From GCA-002712045 sp028112705 (GTDB taxonomy: Bacteria > Pseudomonadota > Alphaproteobacteria > Rhodobacterales > Rhodobacteraceae), in NCBI GenBank assembly GCA_028112705.1, contig JAOGYN010000005.1:1-64000 (forward strand): DNA of 64,000 bases, read 5' to 3'. This document shows positions 26,542 to 35,245 of this stretch, in pieces. The notes beneath the pieces are model-generated. The model was not told the DNA's origin. It worked only from the letters and a program-made list of their open reading frames with translations, and did not search any database. The stretch's first letter is position 1. Each line of letters opens with the position of its first letter. The translations under genes and the position numbers were made by a program.

Positions 26542-27120
26542 TCATTGCAAATCAAGGTTACTACTTTCGCAATCCTTGTTAGTTAAACATTTAATAACTT
26601 CATTAGTATGATTATTTGTTGCTTTGAAAATCCAGGCGTCACACACACCATAGGTAATACTGAAAGAATTATTACTATATTCTAAAAATCCAATAATATC
26701 CTGATCCAAGGGCACTAATCCACAGCCCCAATCATTAAAACAGGTTTCATTAATTCTAATAACGTCACTTATAGGCTTTTTAAATCCTGTAGAATTTAAA
26801 ATTTTACCATTTAAACGTGCTTCAAAACTCTTTGATTCCACATTCTTTTCACATACTGTCACTGTTAGATTGGAGATATTTACAAAAGGTAAAAAACCCA
26901 AAACATTTTTTACAAAACCACTACTGCCCTTTTGATAATCATCACAACAAGATCCATTATTATTCAAATCATTTAGTACATTTAAAGATCCTTTAAAGAT
27001 GACTTTATTTTTGTCTATCTTACTTTCAGAAATTTTATGAATGATTTGAGAAGATGGAGAGGCACAGCTTAATGCAAAGCCAACCTCCTGGAATGAACAC
27101 GCCAATAAACTTGAAATCAA
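26542..27120 (-). CDS. Putative Cys-rich lipoprotein, unknown function
   Basis: About 192 residues with many Cys (CCDDYQ, CEKN, CFNDWGCG, CDAW, CLTNKDC), suggesting a disulphide-bonded exported protein. A lipobox-like SSLLAC lies near the start. The TTG at 27120 gives too short a signal; the frame continues upstream as ILNLFKIILISSLLAC, where only an ATT at 27144 is available, well placed after AAGGGG. Either the start is non-standard or a small frameshift exists. I do not recognise the family. Confidence 0.55.
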   Translation of the reverse strand: MISSLLACSFQEVGFALSCASPSSQIIHKISESKIDKNKVIFKGSLNVLNDLNNNGSCCDDYQKGSSGFVKNVLGFLPFVNISNLTVTVCEKNVESKSFEARLNGKILNSTGFKKPISDVIRINETCFNDWGCGLVPLDQDIIGFLEYSNNSFSITYGVCDAWIFKATNNHTNEVIKCLTNKDCESSNLDLQ

Positions 27121-27313
27121 AATGATTTTAAATAGGTTTAAAATAAACCATCCCCTTATTTTTTTAGGTAATAAATTTATTACTATTCTTCTAAATTAAG
27201 TGAGCGCAATATGACAATTTACCTACTTATAGTTTTATAATTCTGTTAAACTCTAGAATCAATGGACTATTAAAATGGGTCATCAAAGCATAATTCAATA
27301 AAGGTCAATTAAA

Positions 27314-28327
27314 ATGGATACAATTACAATACTAACGACAATCTTCTCAGTTCCGGTGGTTTTATTCATCTTAGTGATCGTTATTCTACAAAGAGCCATA
27401 AAATTTGTGCCTCAAAATAGAGCCTACGTTATTCAAAGGTTTGGTAAGTTTAAAGAGGTGCAGGAAGCTGGATTAAACTTCGTGGTCCCTTTTATTGATA
27501 AAATAGCAGCAGATCGATCGTTAAAAGAACAAGCTGTTAACGTTCCTAGCCAAAGTGCTATAACAAGAGACAATATTTCTCTTACTGTAGATGGCGTACT
27601 ATATTTCAGAGTTGTAGATGCAGTAAAGGCGACATATGGCGTAGATGATTATGTCTTTGCAGTCACACAATTAGCCCAAACCACTATGCGATCAGAACTT
27701 GGCAAAATAGAGTTAGATAAAACTTTCGAAGAACGTGATACATTAAATACGAATATTGTAGCAGCAATAAATGAAGCTGCTGCACCATGGGGTGTACAAG
27801 TCATGCGGTACGAAATTAAAGATATTGAACCACCACAATCTGTTATGCAAGCCATGGAACAGCAAATGAAAGCTGAGAGGGTCAAAAGAGCGCAAATATT
27901 AGAGTCTGAAGGTGATCGACAGGCAGCAATTAATAGAGCGGAAGGCAATAAAGCATCAGTTGTTTTATCTGCAGAGGCTGAAAAAGAAGAACAAGTGTTG
28001 ATGGCGCAAGGCGAGGCATTAGCACTCGTAGCAGTAGCAGATGCAAAAGCAAAAGCTTTAAAAATGATTGGAGATGCTGCAAACACCGACAGTGGACAAA
28101 AAGCCATTCAATTAGAATTAGCGACAAAAGCAATTCAAGCAAAAGAAAAAATTGCGAAGGAGTCGTCGATTATTTTACTGCCTGATGGGTCAAGCAATGC
28201 AGCTTCATTGGTCGCAGAATCAATGGCTATAATCCAAAAAATATCAAATAATAACGGATCATCTAAAGACGAAAAAGAGACTTATATTGGAGTTCCGCCA
28301 TCCAAACGCAGTACAAAAGGTAAGTAA
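27314..28327 (+). CDS. SPFH/band 7 (stomatin-like) membrane protein
   Basis: A 337-residue protein with an N-terminal helix (about 5-27), the SPFH domain (RAYVIQRFGKFKEV, then QSAITRDNISLTVDGVLYFRV), a long Ala/Glu-rich coiled coil (about 180-270) and a variable tail. It is the QmcA/stomatin type, forming membrane-microdomain cages. It ends directly at the start of the nfeD-like gene, the standard pairing, so the two proteins should work together. Confidence 0.9.
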   Translation: MDTITILTTIFSVPVVLFILVIVILQRAIKFVPQNRAYVIQRFGKFKEVQEAGLNFVVPFIDKIAADRSLKEQAVNVPSQSAITRDNISLTVDGVLYFRVVDAVKATYGVDDYVFAVTQLAQTTMRSELGKIELDKTFEERDTLNTNIVAAINEAAAPWGVQVMRYEIKDIEPPQSVMQAMEQQMKAERVKRAQILESEGDRQAAINRAEGNKASVVLSAEAEKEEQVLMAQGEALALVAVADAKAKALKMIGDAANTDSGQKAIQLELATKAIQAKEKIAKESSIILLPDGSSNAASLVAESMAIIQKISNNNGSSKDEKETYIGVPPSKRSTKGK

Positions 28328-28786
28328 ATGGAAAATACGTTTGTAATAAGCATACCGCAGATTCTGTTAATAGTTGGGATTTTACTCTTAGTTGCTGAAA
28401 TAATATTCTTTGGATTTGCCACTTTTGTTCTTTTTTTTGTGGGCATCGCCATGCTAATTGTTGGTGCAGCAATGACAATAGGATTGCTGCCAACAGATCT
28501 GATGACAGCAATTTTTTCTGTATCAATTTTAGCAATAGTAAGTGCTGCAGTCTTATGGAAATACTTAAAAAGACTCCAATCAACAAAATGGAATAAAAAA
28601 ATCGAAGTAGGATTAGTTGGTTACGAATTCAAACTTGATGTAGATATTAGTCCAGATAAATCAGTTAAACACTTTTATTCTGGGATCGAGTGGGACGTAA
28701 TCAGTGAAGATAAAATTAAAAAAAACACACCACTAAGAGTAATTCTAGTTGAAGTTGGTAAATTAACTGTCAAACCAAACGGATAG
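28328..28786 (+). CDS. NfeD-family membrane protein
   Basis: A 152-residue protein with two or three N-terminal helices (about 8-80) and a C-terminal OB-fold domain (KWNKKIEVGLVGYEF onward). This is the short NfeD type that partners SPFH proteins in quality control of membrane proteins. It starts immediately after the SPFH gene stop with no gap. Confidence 0.85.
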   Translation: MENTFVISIPQILLIVGILLLVAEIIFFGFATFVLFFVGIAMLIVGAAMTIGLLPTDLMTAIFSVSILAIVSAAVLWKYLKRLQSTKWNKKIEVGLVGYEFKLDVDISPDKSVKHFYSGIEWDVISEDKIKKNTPLRVILVEVGKLTVKPNG

Positions 28787-28888
28787 CTAATTAAAAGTAA
28801 TAACATAGAATTCTTTGTAAGACCCGCCTGGCATGGTAAATTGCAAACAATACTCTTGAAAATAGATCACAAATATAAAGGTAAATTC

Positions 28889-29824
28889 ATGCAATCATCG
28901 CCTATTTCCACCATTTTCACTATATTCACATTTTTGGTGTTATTTCTCCAACAAATAACATCCGCAAATGCTGCAGATCAAAAACATGTTACCAAGCTAA
29001 AGGAGACAAAACATTGCATGGAATGCGATCTCTCGTTTGAAAATTTAAATCAAGCCCAGCTCACTGGTTCTAACTTGGTAAAAGTTAATTTAAAATCAGC
29101 ACTATTGAAAAATGCAAAGTTAGAAAACTCAAATCTGATAAATAGTAATCTAGAAAATGCAAACCTAGCTGGAGCAAATTTAAGTAATGCAAAACTTCAA
29201 GGCTCGGATTTGACATCAATAAATCTTAATAAATCAACCATTAGGTTTGCCAATTTGTCTAAAACTAAGCTGATGGGAGCTAATTTATCATTTTCGGATG
29301 CGTCAGATTCAAATTTCTCATATTCAAACCTCAATTCTAGTAGTTTTATTAGCGCAATATTACAAAATTCTAATTTTAAAAATACTATTTTGGATAATGT
29401 TAATTTCTCCAAAGCAGATATGAGGCGAATAAATTTGTTTGGTGCAAGTATTAAAGATGGCACCTTAGTAGATGCAAACTTATCGAACGCATTTATGAAA
29501 GCGGCAGATTTATCAGGTGCAGACTTAACAGGGGCAAATTTAAGCAAAGCTAAACTTTCAACAGCGAACTTTGAGGGAGCAAACCTTACAAATGCAAATT
29601 TAAATAAAGCAAACCTCGCCAGAAATATAATAAGGGTAAATTTGAAAGGAGCCAATCTTACTGGTGCAAGTTTAATCGGTGCTAATCTCAAGGGGGCTAA
29701 TTTAACTAATGCGAACTTAACAGATGCTGATTTTACGGATGCTAATCTTAAAAAAGCAAAGCTCGACCAAGTAATATACTGTAGAACCATCATGCCTTGG
29801 GGTGAACAAAGTGATGGCTGTTAA
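28889..29824 (+). CDS. Secreted pentapeptide-repeat protein
   Basis: A 311-residue protein with a signal peptide (to about residue 30, ANAADQ), a short CMEC segment, then some 45 tandem A(N/D)LxX-type pentapeptides (NLAGANLSNAKLQGSDL and so on), which fold as a right-handed quadrilateral beta-helix. A C-terminal Cys pair closes it (YCRTIMPWG, DGC). I start at the ATG at 28889 with AAAGGT upstream; a TTG 16 codons earlier is open but has no signal-like start. Function unknown; export makes gyrase mimicry unlikely. Confidence 0.82.
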   Translation: MQSSPISTIFTIFTFLVLFLQQITSANAADQKHVTKLKETKHCMECDLSFENLNQAQLTGSNLVKVNLKSALLKNAKLENSNLINSNLENANLAGANLSNAKLQGSDLTSINLNKSTIRFANLSKTKLMGANLSFSDASDSNFSYSNLNSSSFISAILQNSNFKNTILDNVNFSKADMRRINLFGASIKDGTLVDANLSNAFMKAADLSGADLTGANLSKAKLSTANFEGANLTNANLNKANLARNIIRVNLKGANLTGASLIGANLKGANLTNANLTDADFTDANLKKAKLDQVIYCRTIMPWGEQSDGC

Positions 29825-29920
29825 ATAAGCCTTGTTTATTTAAAAAACCAAAATTATTTGATTGAAGTCTTTCTTTGATCATGCGAAAAAAAAGAATATC
29901 GATAATAAAAGGAATAAAAA

Positions 29921-30238
29921 ATGTCAAGATTAAGCCTGATTTCTGCAATTATAGCTTTAGGATTTATAGTTGGATGTGGAGGGACCGCCGTTGAGCAAGT
30001 AGATTCAAGTTTCTCTGAAACAATGCTTATCCCACCAAAGGTATCTAAATCGGACGAAAATGGTATCAAAATTCGCTACGCTGAAGTCACTCTTGGATTT
30101 AAAAAAGTTCCGCAAAATGTTTTAGATATGGCTAAAAGTCACTGTGCAAGCCACGATAAAAATGCTTATTGGATGAAAAATAAGAGGTCTTGGGTGTTAG
30201 GAATGACATTGGGAATTTTTGAATGTCGGGATGATTAA
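29921..30238 (+). CDS. Small lipoprotein, unknown function
   Basis: A 105-residue predicted lipoprotein: signal helix, then GFIVGCGG, in which VGC fits a lipobox with Cys at about 19. The mature part has two further Cys (KSHCASHD, FECRDD), possibly a disulphide, and an ILGxF-like end. The AAAGGA ribosome site is clear. I do not recognise the family. Confidence 0.65.
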   Translation: MSRLSLISAIIALGFIVGCGGTAVEQVDSSFSETMLIPPKVSKSDENGIKIRYAEVTLGFKKVPQNVLDMAKSHCASHDKNAYWMKNKRSWVLGMTLGIFECRDD

Positions 30239-30264
30239 CTTTAGCTTAGGTAGGATACTTATCA

Positions 30265-31176
30265 TCAGGTTCTTTGAGAAACCACCACCCCGAGTACCAA
30301 AACAATAGCTCCAAGTGCCTGTTGCCAATCCCAGCCCCCACCTAATAAAAGTAGAATTAGCATCACAAAAAATGGGGCACCATTTAAGTGGAAGGAGGCA
30401 ATACCAATGCCAAGTTTGCCAACTCCCTTTATCCATAAAAATTGCGAAATAGACAAAGACACCCAACCCGTGACAAGTATTAACACGATATGGTTATTTG
30501 TAACTTCTGGGATAATAGTGCCGGGCAATCCAAACATTAGAGCAATTAAATAAAATCCCAATCCAAAAACAGTCATGCCAAAGCTCGTCACAGTTGTCTG
30601 CCCCAGAGGAGTTAGAGAAGGTAAGTTTTTAACAGTGGCCCTAGAACCCCAAGCGTAAAGCACTGAACCTAGCAAACCAATTAAAGCACCATATCCAAAA
30701 GTTGCATCTGAAAAGTTAACTCCGGTTGCCAAAAATCCCCCAACTATAACGAGAAGAAACCCTAAAACAAACCACTGCCTTAATTTTCGCCCATCAAACA
30801 AAACCTCCAGTAAGACGCCAGCTACTGGCATAATTGCAGCAGTCAAAGCAGCCACAACAGGAGAGGTAAGATAAATGGTCGTGATCATTAATATAGAACC
30901 AATTCCAAAACCGATACCTCCGATCCAAAAACCGTTAAGCCAGTCTGTAACTTTTGTTTGAAATAATCCCTCACTAACCATCCACATAACTAACAATAAG
31001 ACGAAGGCAGAAATATTTCTAAAGACAATAACGGATAATACGCCCCAGTCTTTTAAAAGAATATCAGAAGCAGGGAAGGTAAACGCAAAAAGAGCAACAG
31101 CAACCAAACACGTCAAATTTGCCCGAAGCAAATCAGAAGTTGATAAACTAGTCCTTACACTATCTTTATTACTCAT
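30265..31176 (-). CDS. EamA/DMT-superfamily transporter
   Basis: A 303-residue membrane protein with ten helices in two EamA halves (about 15-145 and 165-300). It is probably an exporter of amino acids or metabolites. I start at the ATG at 31176 (MSNKDSVR); the frame is open 24 codons further upstream without a ribosome site. It stands alone, convergent with the lipoprotein gene. Confidence 0.82.
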   Translation of the reverse strand: MSNKDSVRTSLSTSDLLRANLTCLVAVALFAFTFPASDILLKDWGVLSVIVFRNISAFVLLLVMWMVSEGLFQTKVTDWLNGFWIGGIGFGIGSILMITTIYLTSPVVAALTAAIMPVAGVLLEVLFDGRKLRQWFVLGFLLVIVGGFLATGVNFSDATFGYGALIGLLGSVLYAWGSRATVKNLPSLTPLGQTTVTSFGMTVFGLGFYLIALMFGLPGTIIPEVTNNHIVLILVTGWVSLSISQFLWIKGVGKLGIGIASFHLNGAPFFVMLILLLLGGGWDWQQALGAIVLVLGVVVSQRT

Positions 31177-31497
31177 TATTACCACACTAAGTTGAAATTG
31201 GGATACAGTCATCCATATTGATATTTTTTTCGTATCATCTAACGACAATAAAGTCGTTTTTGATAGGTCAAAATTTTAAAAAAATATTAATTTAAATTCT
31301 CTTTTTAAATCTCTATTAATGGTATTGCATATTAAAATCTCAACAAACCTAAGATAGTGCTGTGGGCTTTCAATTTTACCAATTTTTTTAACAATGTTTA
31401 GACATAATGTCTTTTGTTGGTTTATATTACTTTTTTCCACGATAAAAGCTTTGCCAACCTCCAACTATCATTACTCTAGAGCTTCCATCCTTTAAGT
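31177..31497. other. Intergenic region without a convincing gene
   Basis: About 320 bases. AACGAC-AATAAA-GTCGTT followed by T (31241-31260) looks like a small plus-strand terminator with no gene to end. A 62-codon minus frame (31276-31464, TTG start) has no ribosome site or recognisable sequence, and I do not call it. Confidence 0.4.
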
Positions 31498-32292
31498 TTA
31501 TTGAATATCTCTACTGCCTTTAATTGGTGGCTTTTCTGGACCTCCAGCAAAGCATTGCGCAATATCCATCCAATGGTTAGCCACAGGCCCTATCGCCATA
31601 AGATTAACATCATAAAATGATCTAGTTTGAGTCACAACTTGTGCAAAACCAACGGCATCACCAGATATAATTTCTTTTTCGTTTCGTTCCCCAAACTCCC
31701 ATACTTTACCAGTCGGGGAAATTAATCGTAGATATGGCATTGTATCCGGAACCACTTGATTATTCACGACATGGCTCCAATTAAACGTATTAACCCCCAA
31801 AAACACAATATTTTTGATACGATCAAATTCTTTGCGTTTAATACCTAAAATATCAAATATTTCATGGCCATGCGCCCAAGTTTCCATCTGGCGTGCCGTA
31901 ATAGATGATCTTGCAGACATTTCTGGACCAGCCCATTTTACGCGAGTTTTAGGGTCCGCAATTTCATATTTTTGGGCTATTTTGTGAGAACCCTCTATCC
32001 AAGCGTTATAAAGTAACTTACCAGACAATCCATTTAACCAAGGGTATTGTGATTGAAGTAACGTCTTACCACTAGCCATTTCATTTTCAATTCTTGAAAA
32101 AAAAGATTTAAATTTAGCACCATCTTCCAATGTTAAATCAGCGGCAACGTTAAACATATGTAAATGACCTAAAATGTCTTCAATAGTCCAACCTTTAAAT
32201 TGAGTTTTTTGTTTGAAATCAATGTCTTCTAAATCTATTAAAATTTCTGCTAAAGATTCACTTTCTTGTTGAAAATCTCTTGCTTGTTGCAT
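31498..32292 (-). CDS. TIGR03084-like DinB/maleylpyruvate-isomerase-fold protein
   Basis: A 264-residue protein with a DinB/MDMPI-type helical N-terminal domain carrying metal-ligand-like His residues (GHLHMFN near 43, ETWAHGHEIFD near 140) and a C-terminal domain ending in DIAQCFAGGPEKPP, as in family TIGR03084. As I recall, members often lie with acyl-CoA carboxylase and crotonase genes in terpene- or leucine-like catabolic clusters. That fits the crotonase and the broken carboxyltransferase upstream. The reaction is unknown. Confidence 0.72.
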   Translation of the reverse strand: MQQARDFQQESESLAEILIDLEDIDFKQKTQFKGWTIEDILGHLHMFNVAADLTLEDGAKFKSFFSRIENEMASGKTLLQSQYPWLNGLSGKLLYNAWIEGSHKIAQKYEIADPKTRVKWAGPEMSARSSITARQMETWAHGHEIFDILGIKRKEFDRIKNIVFLGVNTFNWSHVVNNQVVPDTMPYLRLISPTGKVWEFGERNEKEIISGDAVGFAQVVTQTRSFYDVNLMAIGPVANHWMDIAQCFAGGPEKPPIKGSRDIQ

Positions 32293-32568
32293 TTCTTAAC
32301 CCTCCATAAGATTTAAAAGACGTTCGTAAGCATACGCAAAATCTACTTTAAACTCCTGCACAATAGCTCCAGACGGCATTTACTAATTCATTTAGCCAAT
32401 GTCTTGCCCCACCCAATAAGTCGCTAATTCTGAAGCGCCTTAATGGCTAGAATCTGCGAAAGTAAAATGGCAACTCATTTCAACCCTTCTTATAAAATTT
32501 TACGCATTATTCATAAAGTAATTTCGCCCCTATTTTTTACCAAAATGGAGTTAAAATTATTTATTATT
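32293..32568. other. Intergenic region with possible gene remnants
   Basis: No intact gene. On the minus strand, short coding-like pieces in different frames (ISDLLGGARHWLNELVNAVW; GAIVQEFKVDFAYAYERLL) lie between the crotonase and the TIGR03084-like gene. They may be traces of a lost gene of the same cluster. I do not recognise them. Confidence 0.3.
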
Positions 32569-33360
32569 CTACAATGCCCAACTTGGTTTACGCTTCTCTA
32601 TAAAACTTGAAACACCTTCCAAGCCTTCATCATCTAACATGCAGTCTGTAAATGTCTTTGCGGCATGAGAGCGAAAATGTTCAGTATTTAACGACAAAGC
32701 TTTAAATAAAAGTGCTTTAGTCTTGGCGTTAGCCTTTGGGGCTGATTTAAATACACCCTTCTTAATATTATCCAATACATTTATAAATTCGTCAGCATTG
32801 CCTACGGCAATATCAGCCAAACCAATACGATGTGCTTCAACACCATCAAACCTAGATGCAGTTAACATTAACCTTCTCGAATTAGACAGTCCTATTCTTG
32901 CCATAACAAAGGGTGCTATTTGGGCTGGTGGAATACCTAAAGTTGTTTCAGTGAGAGAGAAAAATGCATCCACAGTTGTAACAACAACATCACCACAACT
33001 CATTAGGCCCATGCCCCCCGCCACTGCTGCTCCCTCTATTAATGTCACCACCACCTGTGGCATTGTATTTAATAAATCTAAAAGAATACCAATTTCTGCA
33101 CTTGCGTCCTCTATCTCACCTCTACTGGTATTAGGGTTTTGGAAGACTGCTTTAAATCCTTTAAGATCTCCACCTGCACAAAACATTTTTTCTTTTCCAC
33201 GTAATGTTATTCCACGAATAGAGTTATCAGCTCTTGTATCAATTAAAACATTCTTTAATTCACATACCATTTCCGCGGAAAGTGCATTCCTCGAAGCAGG
33301 CCGGTTTAACCAAATATTTAACCAACCTTTTTCTTTTTCTAATAAAATAGTTTTGAACAT
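32569..33360 (-). CDS. Enoyl-CoA hydratase/isomerase (crotonase) family protein
   Basis: A 263-residue crotonase. The oxyanion-hole segments are CAGGDLKGF and VEGAAVAGGMGLM; the catalytic position reads SLTETTLGI, with Glu kept. It resembles the methylglutaconyl/isohexenylglutaconyl-CoA hydratases that act after a carboxylase. GAAGGTGA precedes the ATG at 33360; the longer frame overlaps the broken carboxyltransferase. With that carboxylase dead, its original pathway may no longer run, though the gene itself looks intact. Confidence 0.83.
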   Translation of the reverse strand: MFKTILLEKEKGWLNIWLNRPASRNALSAEMVCELKNVLIDTRADNSIRGITLRGKEKMFCAGGDLKGFKAVFQNPNTSRGEIEDASAEIGILLDLLNTMPQVVVTLIEGAAVAGGMGLMSCGDVVVTTVDAFFSLTETTLGIPPAQIAPFVMARIGLSNSRRLMLTASRFDGVEAHRIGLADIAVGNADEFINVLDNIKKGVFKSAPKANAKTKALLFKALSLNTEHFRSHAAKTFTDCMLDDEGLEGVSSFIEKRKPSWAL

Positions 33361-33370
33361 ATTATCACCT

Positions 33371-33742
33371 TCAAATTTGATCAACGCCAAAAGCGTTTAT
33401 TTGCATATTTCTATGTTTGGATCCCCAACAAGTTTTCAGACAAAATCCTAGAATTTTTCTGGTATCACAGGGATAAATGATACCCTTATCAAATAAACGG
33501 CCTGACGTATAAAATGCACTTGATTGCCTCTTAAAATCGTCAGTTATTGCCAAACGTTGTTTTCTCATCACCTTTTTATCTACTTCTTTACCTTTTTTAT
33601 TTGCAGGAATTGTCATCACCTATTCTATTGCCAATGCTGCTTGCTCACCACCCATCAAACCAGTCAATTCATTAACCCATGCAAATAGAAAATTTGAGTC
33701 AAAAGCAAGGTATTCCGAAATGTAACACGCTCGGCTGTATCA
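33371..33742 (-). pseudogene. Remnant of an acyl-CoA carboxylase carboxyltransferase (beta) subunit
   Basis: The minus strand encodes the C-terminal end of a MccB/PccB-like carboxyltransferase: FLFAWVNELTGLMGGEQAA, an in-frame TAG (33620-33622), then about 80 codons including FYTSGRLFDKGIIYPCDTRK and a typical FGV-type end before the stop at 33371. Another in-frame stop (33740-33742) and no recognisable upstream part show that over 400 residues are missing. It directly precedes the crotonase in operon order. Confidence 0.72.
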
Positions 33743-34138
33743 AAATAGTTACTTATAATTAAGTTGCCTTTTTTAACTAACGTTAGTTTTGTTTAAAATG
33801 AGGTGCCATAAATTCTGCAAATGCTCCATCATTTGTTTTATTATTTAACCACCTTCCTCAAATCTAGCGTAGATATGAAGACCCTTCATAAATTGAGGAG
33901 ATATTTAAATTAATTTTGGCGTTATATTTCTTTAAAATCGTTTATTATTTCAAATAAGATATTATCAGTTCGCCCAATAATAAGTATTACAACAAACACT
34001 CTGCTCTCAGGAGTGTTAACAACATTAATCAACAGTTTAATTAGACTATTTCTACTCTTATCTAATTTCTAAAAGCCATAAAAAATTACCTACCCAAACT
34101 TGAAAAGAACATTTTGTAAATATACTTAATTTGACAGT
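33743..34138. other. Degraded intergenic region
   Basis: About 400 bases without an intact gene. Minus-strand fragments in two frames (FMKGLHIYARFEEGG; WLNNKTNDGAFAEFMAPHFK then stop) suggest another decayed gene, which I cannot name. A small stem ACACTC...GAGTGT lies near 34000-34020. Confidence 0.35.
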
Positions 34139-35245
34139 TTATTTGGGAATTACAGTTTTCTGATAAGTCGCATTTTCAAGCCAATTTGGACTAATTTCCA
34201 CACCCCAACCTGGTAGATCGTAAACTTTAGCCATACCATCTTCGATCTTAAAGGGATCATTTGAAAATAAATCTGTTTGCCAAGGATAATATTCAGGTCC
34301 CTCAATGGAAAACTCTAAGTATTTTCCTGCACCTTCTATCGCGCGCAGCAAATGCATCGTAAACACGGTCACTAATGACAAATTAGCACAGTGTGGAGTT
34401 ACCGGTAGACCAGCTTTATTCGCCATCTCGACGACCCTCATAGTTCTATTAATACCACCCAAATATAAAATATCTGGTTGCACTATATCCACTGCTCGCA
34501 TTTCAATCATTCTCTTCCAGGTTGGCAAATCACAATCTTGTTCTCCACCAGTGACATCAATACTCAAGGAATCAGTAACAATTTTTGTTTGCTCAAGCTC
34601 CCAATATGGGCAAGGCTCTTCAAAGTGACTAAAATTATTACCTTCCAGTATATGCCCAATCTCAATCGCGCGTTTTGGTGAATAACAACTATTGGCGTCA
34701 ATCAGTAATTCAACGTCCAATCCTAGTTCTTTGCGCATAGTTGGGATGATTTCTTCTGTTCTCCCAGGCCATTCGTCTTGGTTTCTTCCAACTTCTGCTC
34801 CCGCTCGAACTTTAAAGGCATCAAAGCCTTGACTATCTCGCAGTGATTTTAATCTAATTGCCTCGTCGTAAGGGGTGATATCTCGTCTCATCGATGACCC
34901 ATATGCTCTTATGCTGCCAGGAGATCCACCTAAAAGCTCAGCGACTGATTTTTCAGAAAGTCGACCACGTAAATCCCATATAGCAGTGTCCACCCCCGCC
35001 ATAGCTCTACGAAGATAAGATCCTGGAAATTTATGCTCTCTTTCCGTTACAATATCTAATAAATTATCTAATTCATTAATATCTTGACCCATAAAATATG
35101 GCGCCACCTGCCTATGCAATATCTGAACCGTAATATCAGAGTGATAAGTGGACACTTGTCCCCATCCATAGGATCCGTCCTCTATTGTAACTTTTACAAA
35201 GCCAACAAATTTATTGGAAAAGCTTTCTATCTTTTTGATTTTCAT
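34139..35245 (-). CDS. Enolase-superfamily (mandelate racemase/MLE-type) enzyme
   Basis: A 368-residue enzyme. The metal ligands are D in LLIDANS, E in HFEEPCP and E in TGGEQD. The general bases are K of FKVRAG (a K-x-R version of the K-x-K motif) and H in TPHCANL. This pattern fits acid-sugar dehydratases or racemases rather than a specific known enzyme. It overlaps the upstream GMC oxidoreductase by 4 bases (ATGA), so the two act together, perhaps oxidising then dehydrating a hydroxy compound. Confidence 0.83.
   Translation of the reverse strand: MKIKKIESFSNKFVGFVKVTIEDGSYGWGQVSTYHSDITVQILHRQVAPYFMGQDINELDNLLDIVTEREHKFPGSYLRRAMAGVDTAIWDLRGRLSEKSVAELLGGSPGSIRAYGSSMRRDITPYDEAIRLKSLRDSQGFDAFKVRAGAEVGRNQDEWPGRTEEIIPTMRKELGLDVELLIDANSCYSPKRAIEIGHILEGNNFSHFEEPCPYWELEQTKIVTDSLSIDVTGGEQDCDLPTWKRMIEMRAVDIVQPDILYLGGINRTMRVVEMANKAGLPVTPHCANLSLVTVFTMHLLRAIEGAGKYLEFSIEGPEYYPWQTDLFSNDPFKIEDGMAKVYDLPGWGVEISPNWLENATYQKTVIPK

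Noticed and set aside
27649..28107. 152-codon minus-strand frame opposite the SPFH gene
   Set aside because: Ala/Ser/Cys-rich shadow of the coiled-coil codons; no start context.
29197..29793. 198-codon minus-strand frame opposite the pentapeptide-repeat gene
   Set aside because: A shadow of the repetitive codons of the real gene; no ribosome site and a low-complexity product.
31241..31260. Small plus-strand terminator-like stem AACGAC/GTCGTT with T-run
   Set aside because: No plus-strand gene upstream to terminate; only 6 bp and AT-rich, may be chance.
31276..31464. 62-codon minus-strand frame with TTG start
   Set aside because: No ribosome site, no recognisable motif, in a low-quality intergenic stretch; not called as a gene.
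32723..33451. 242-codon plus-strand frame opposite the crotonase
   Set aside because: Antisense to a clear enzyme gene with conserved motifs; product matches nothing recognisable.
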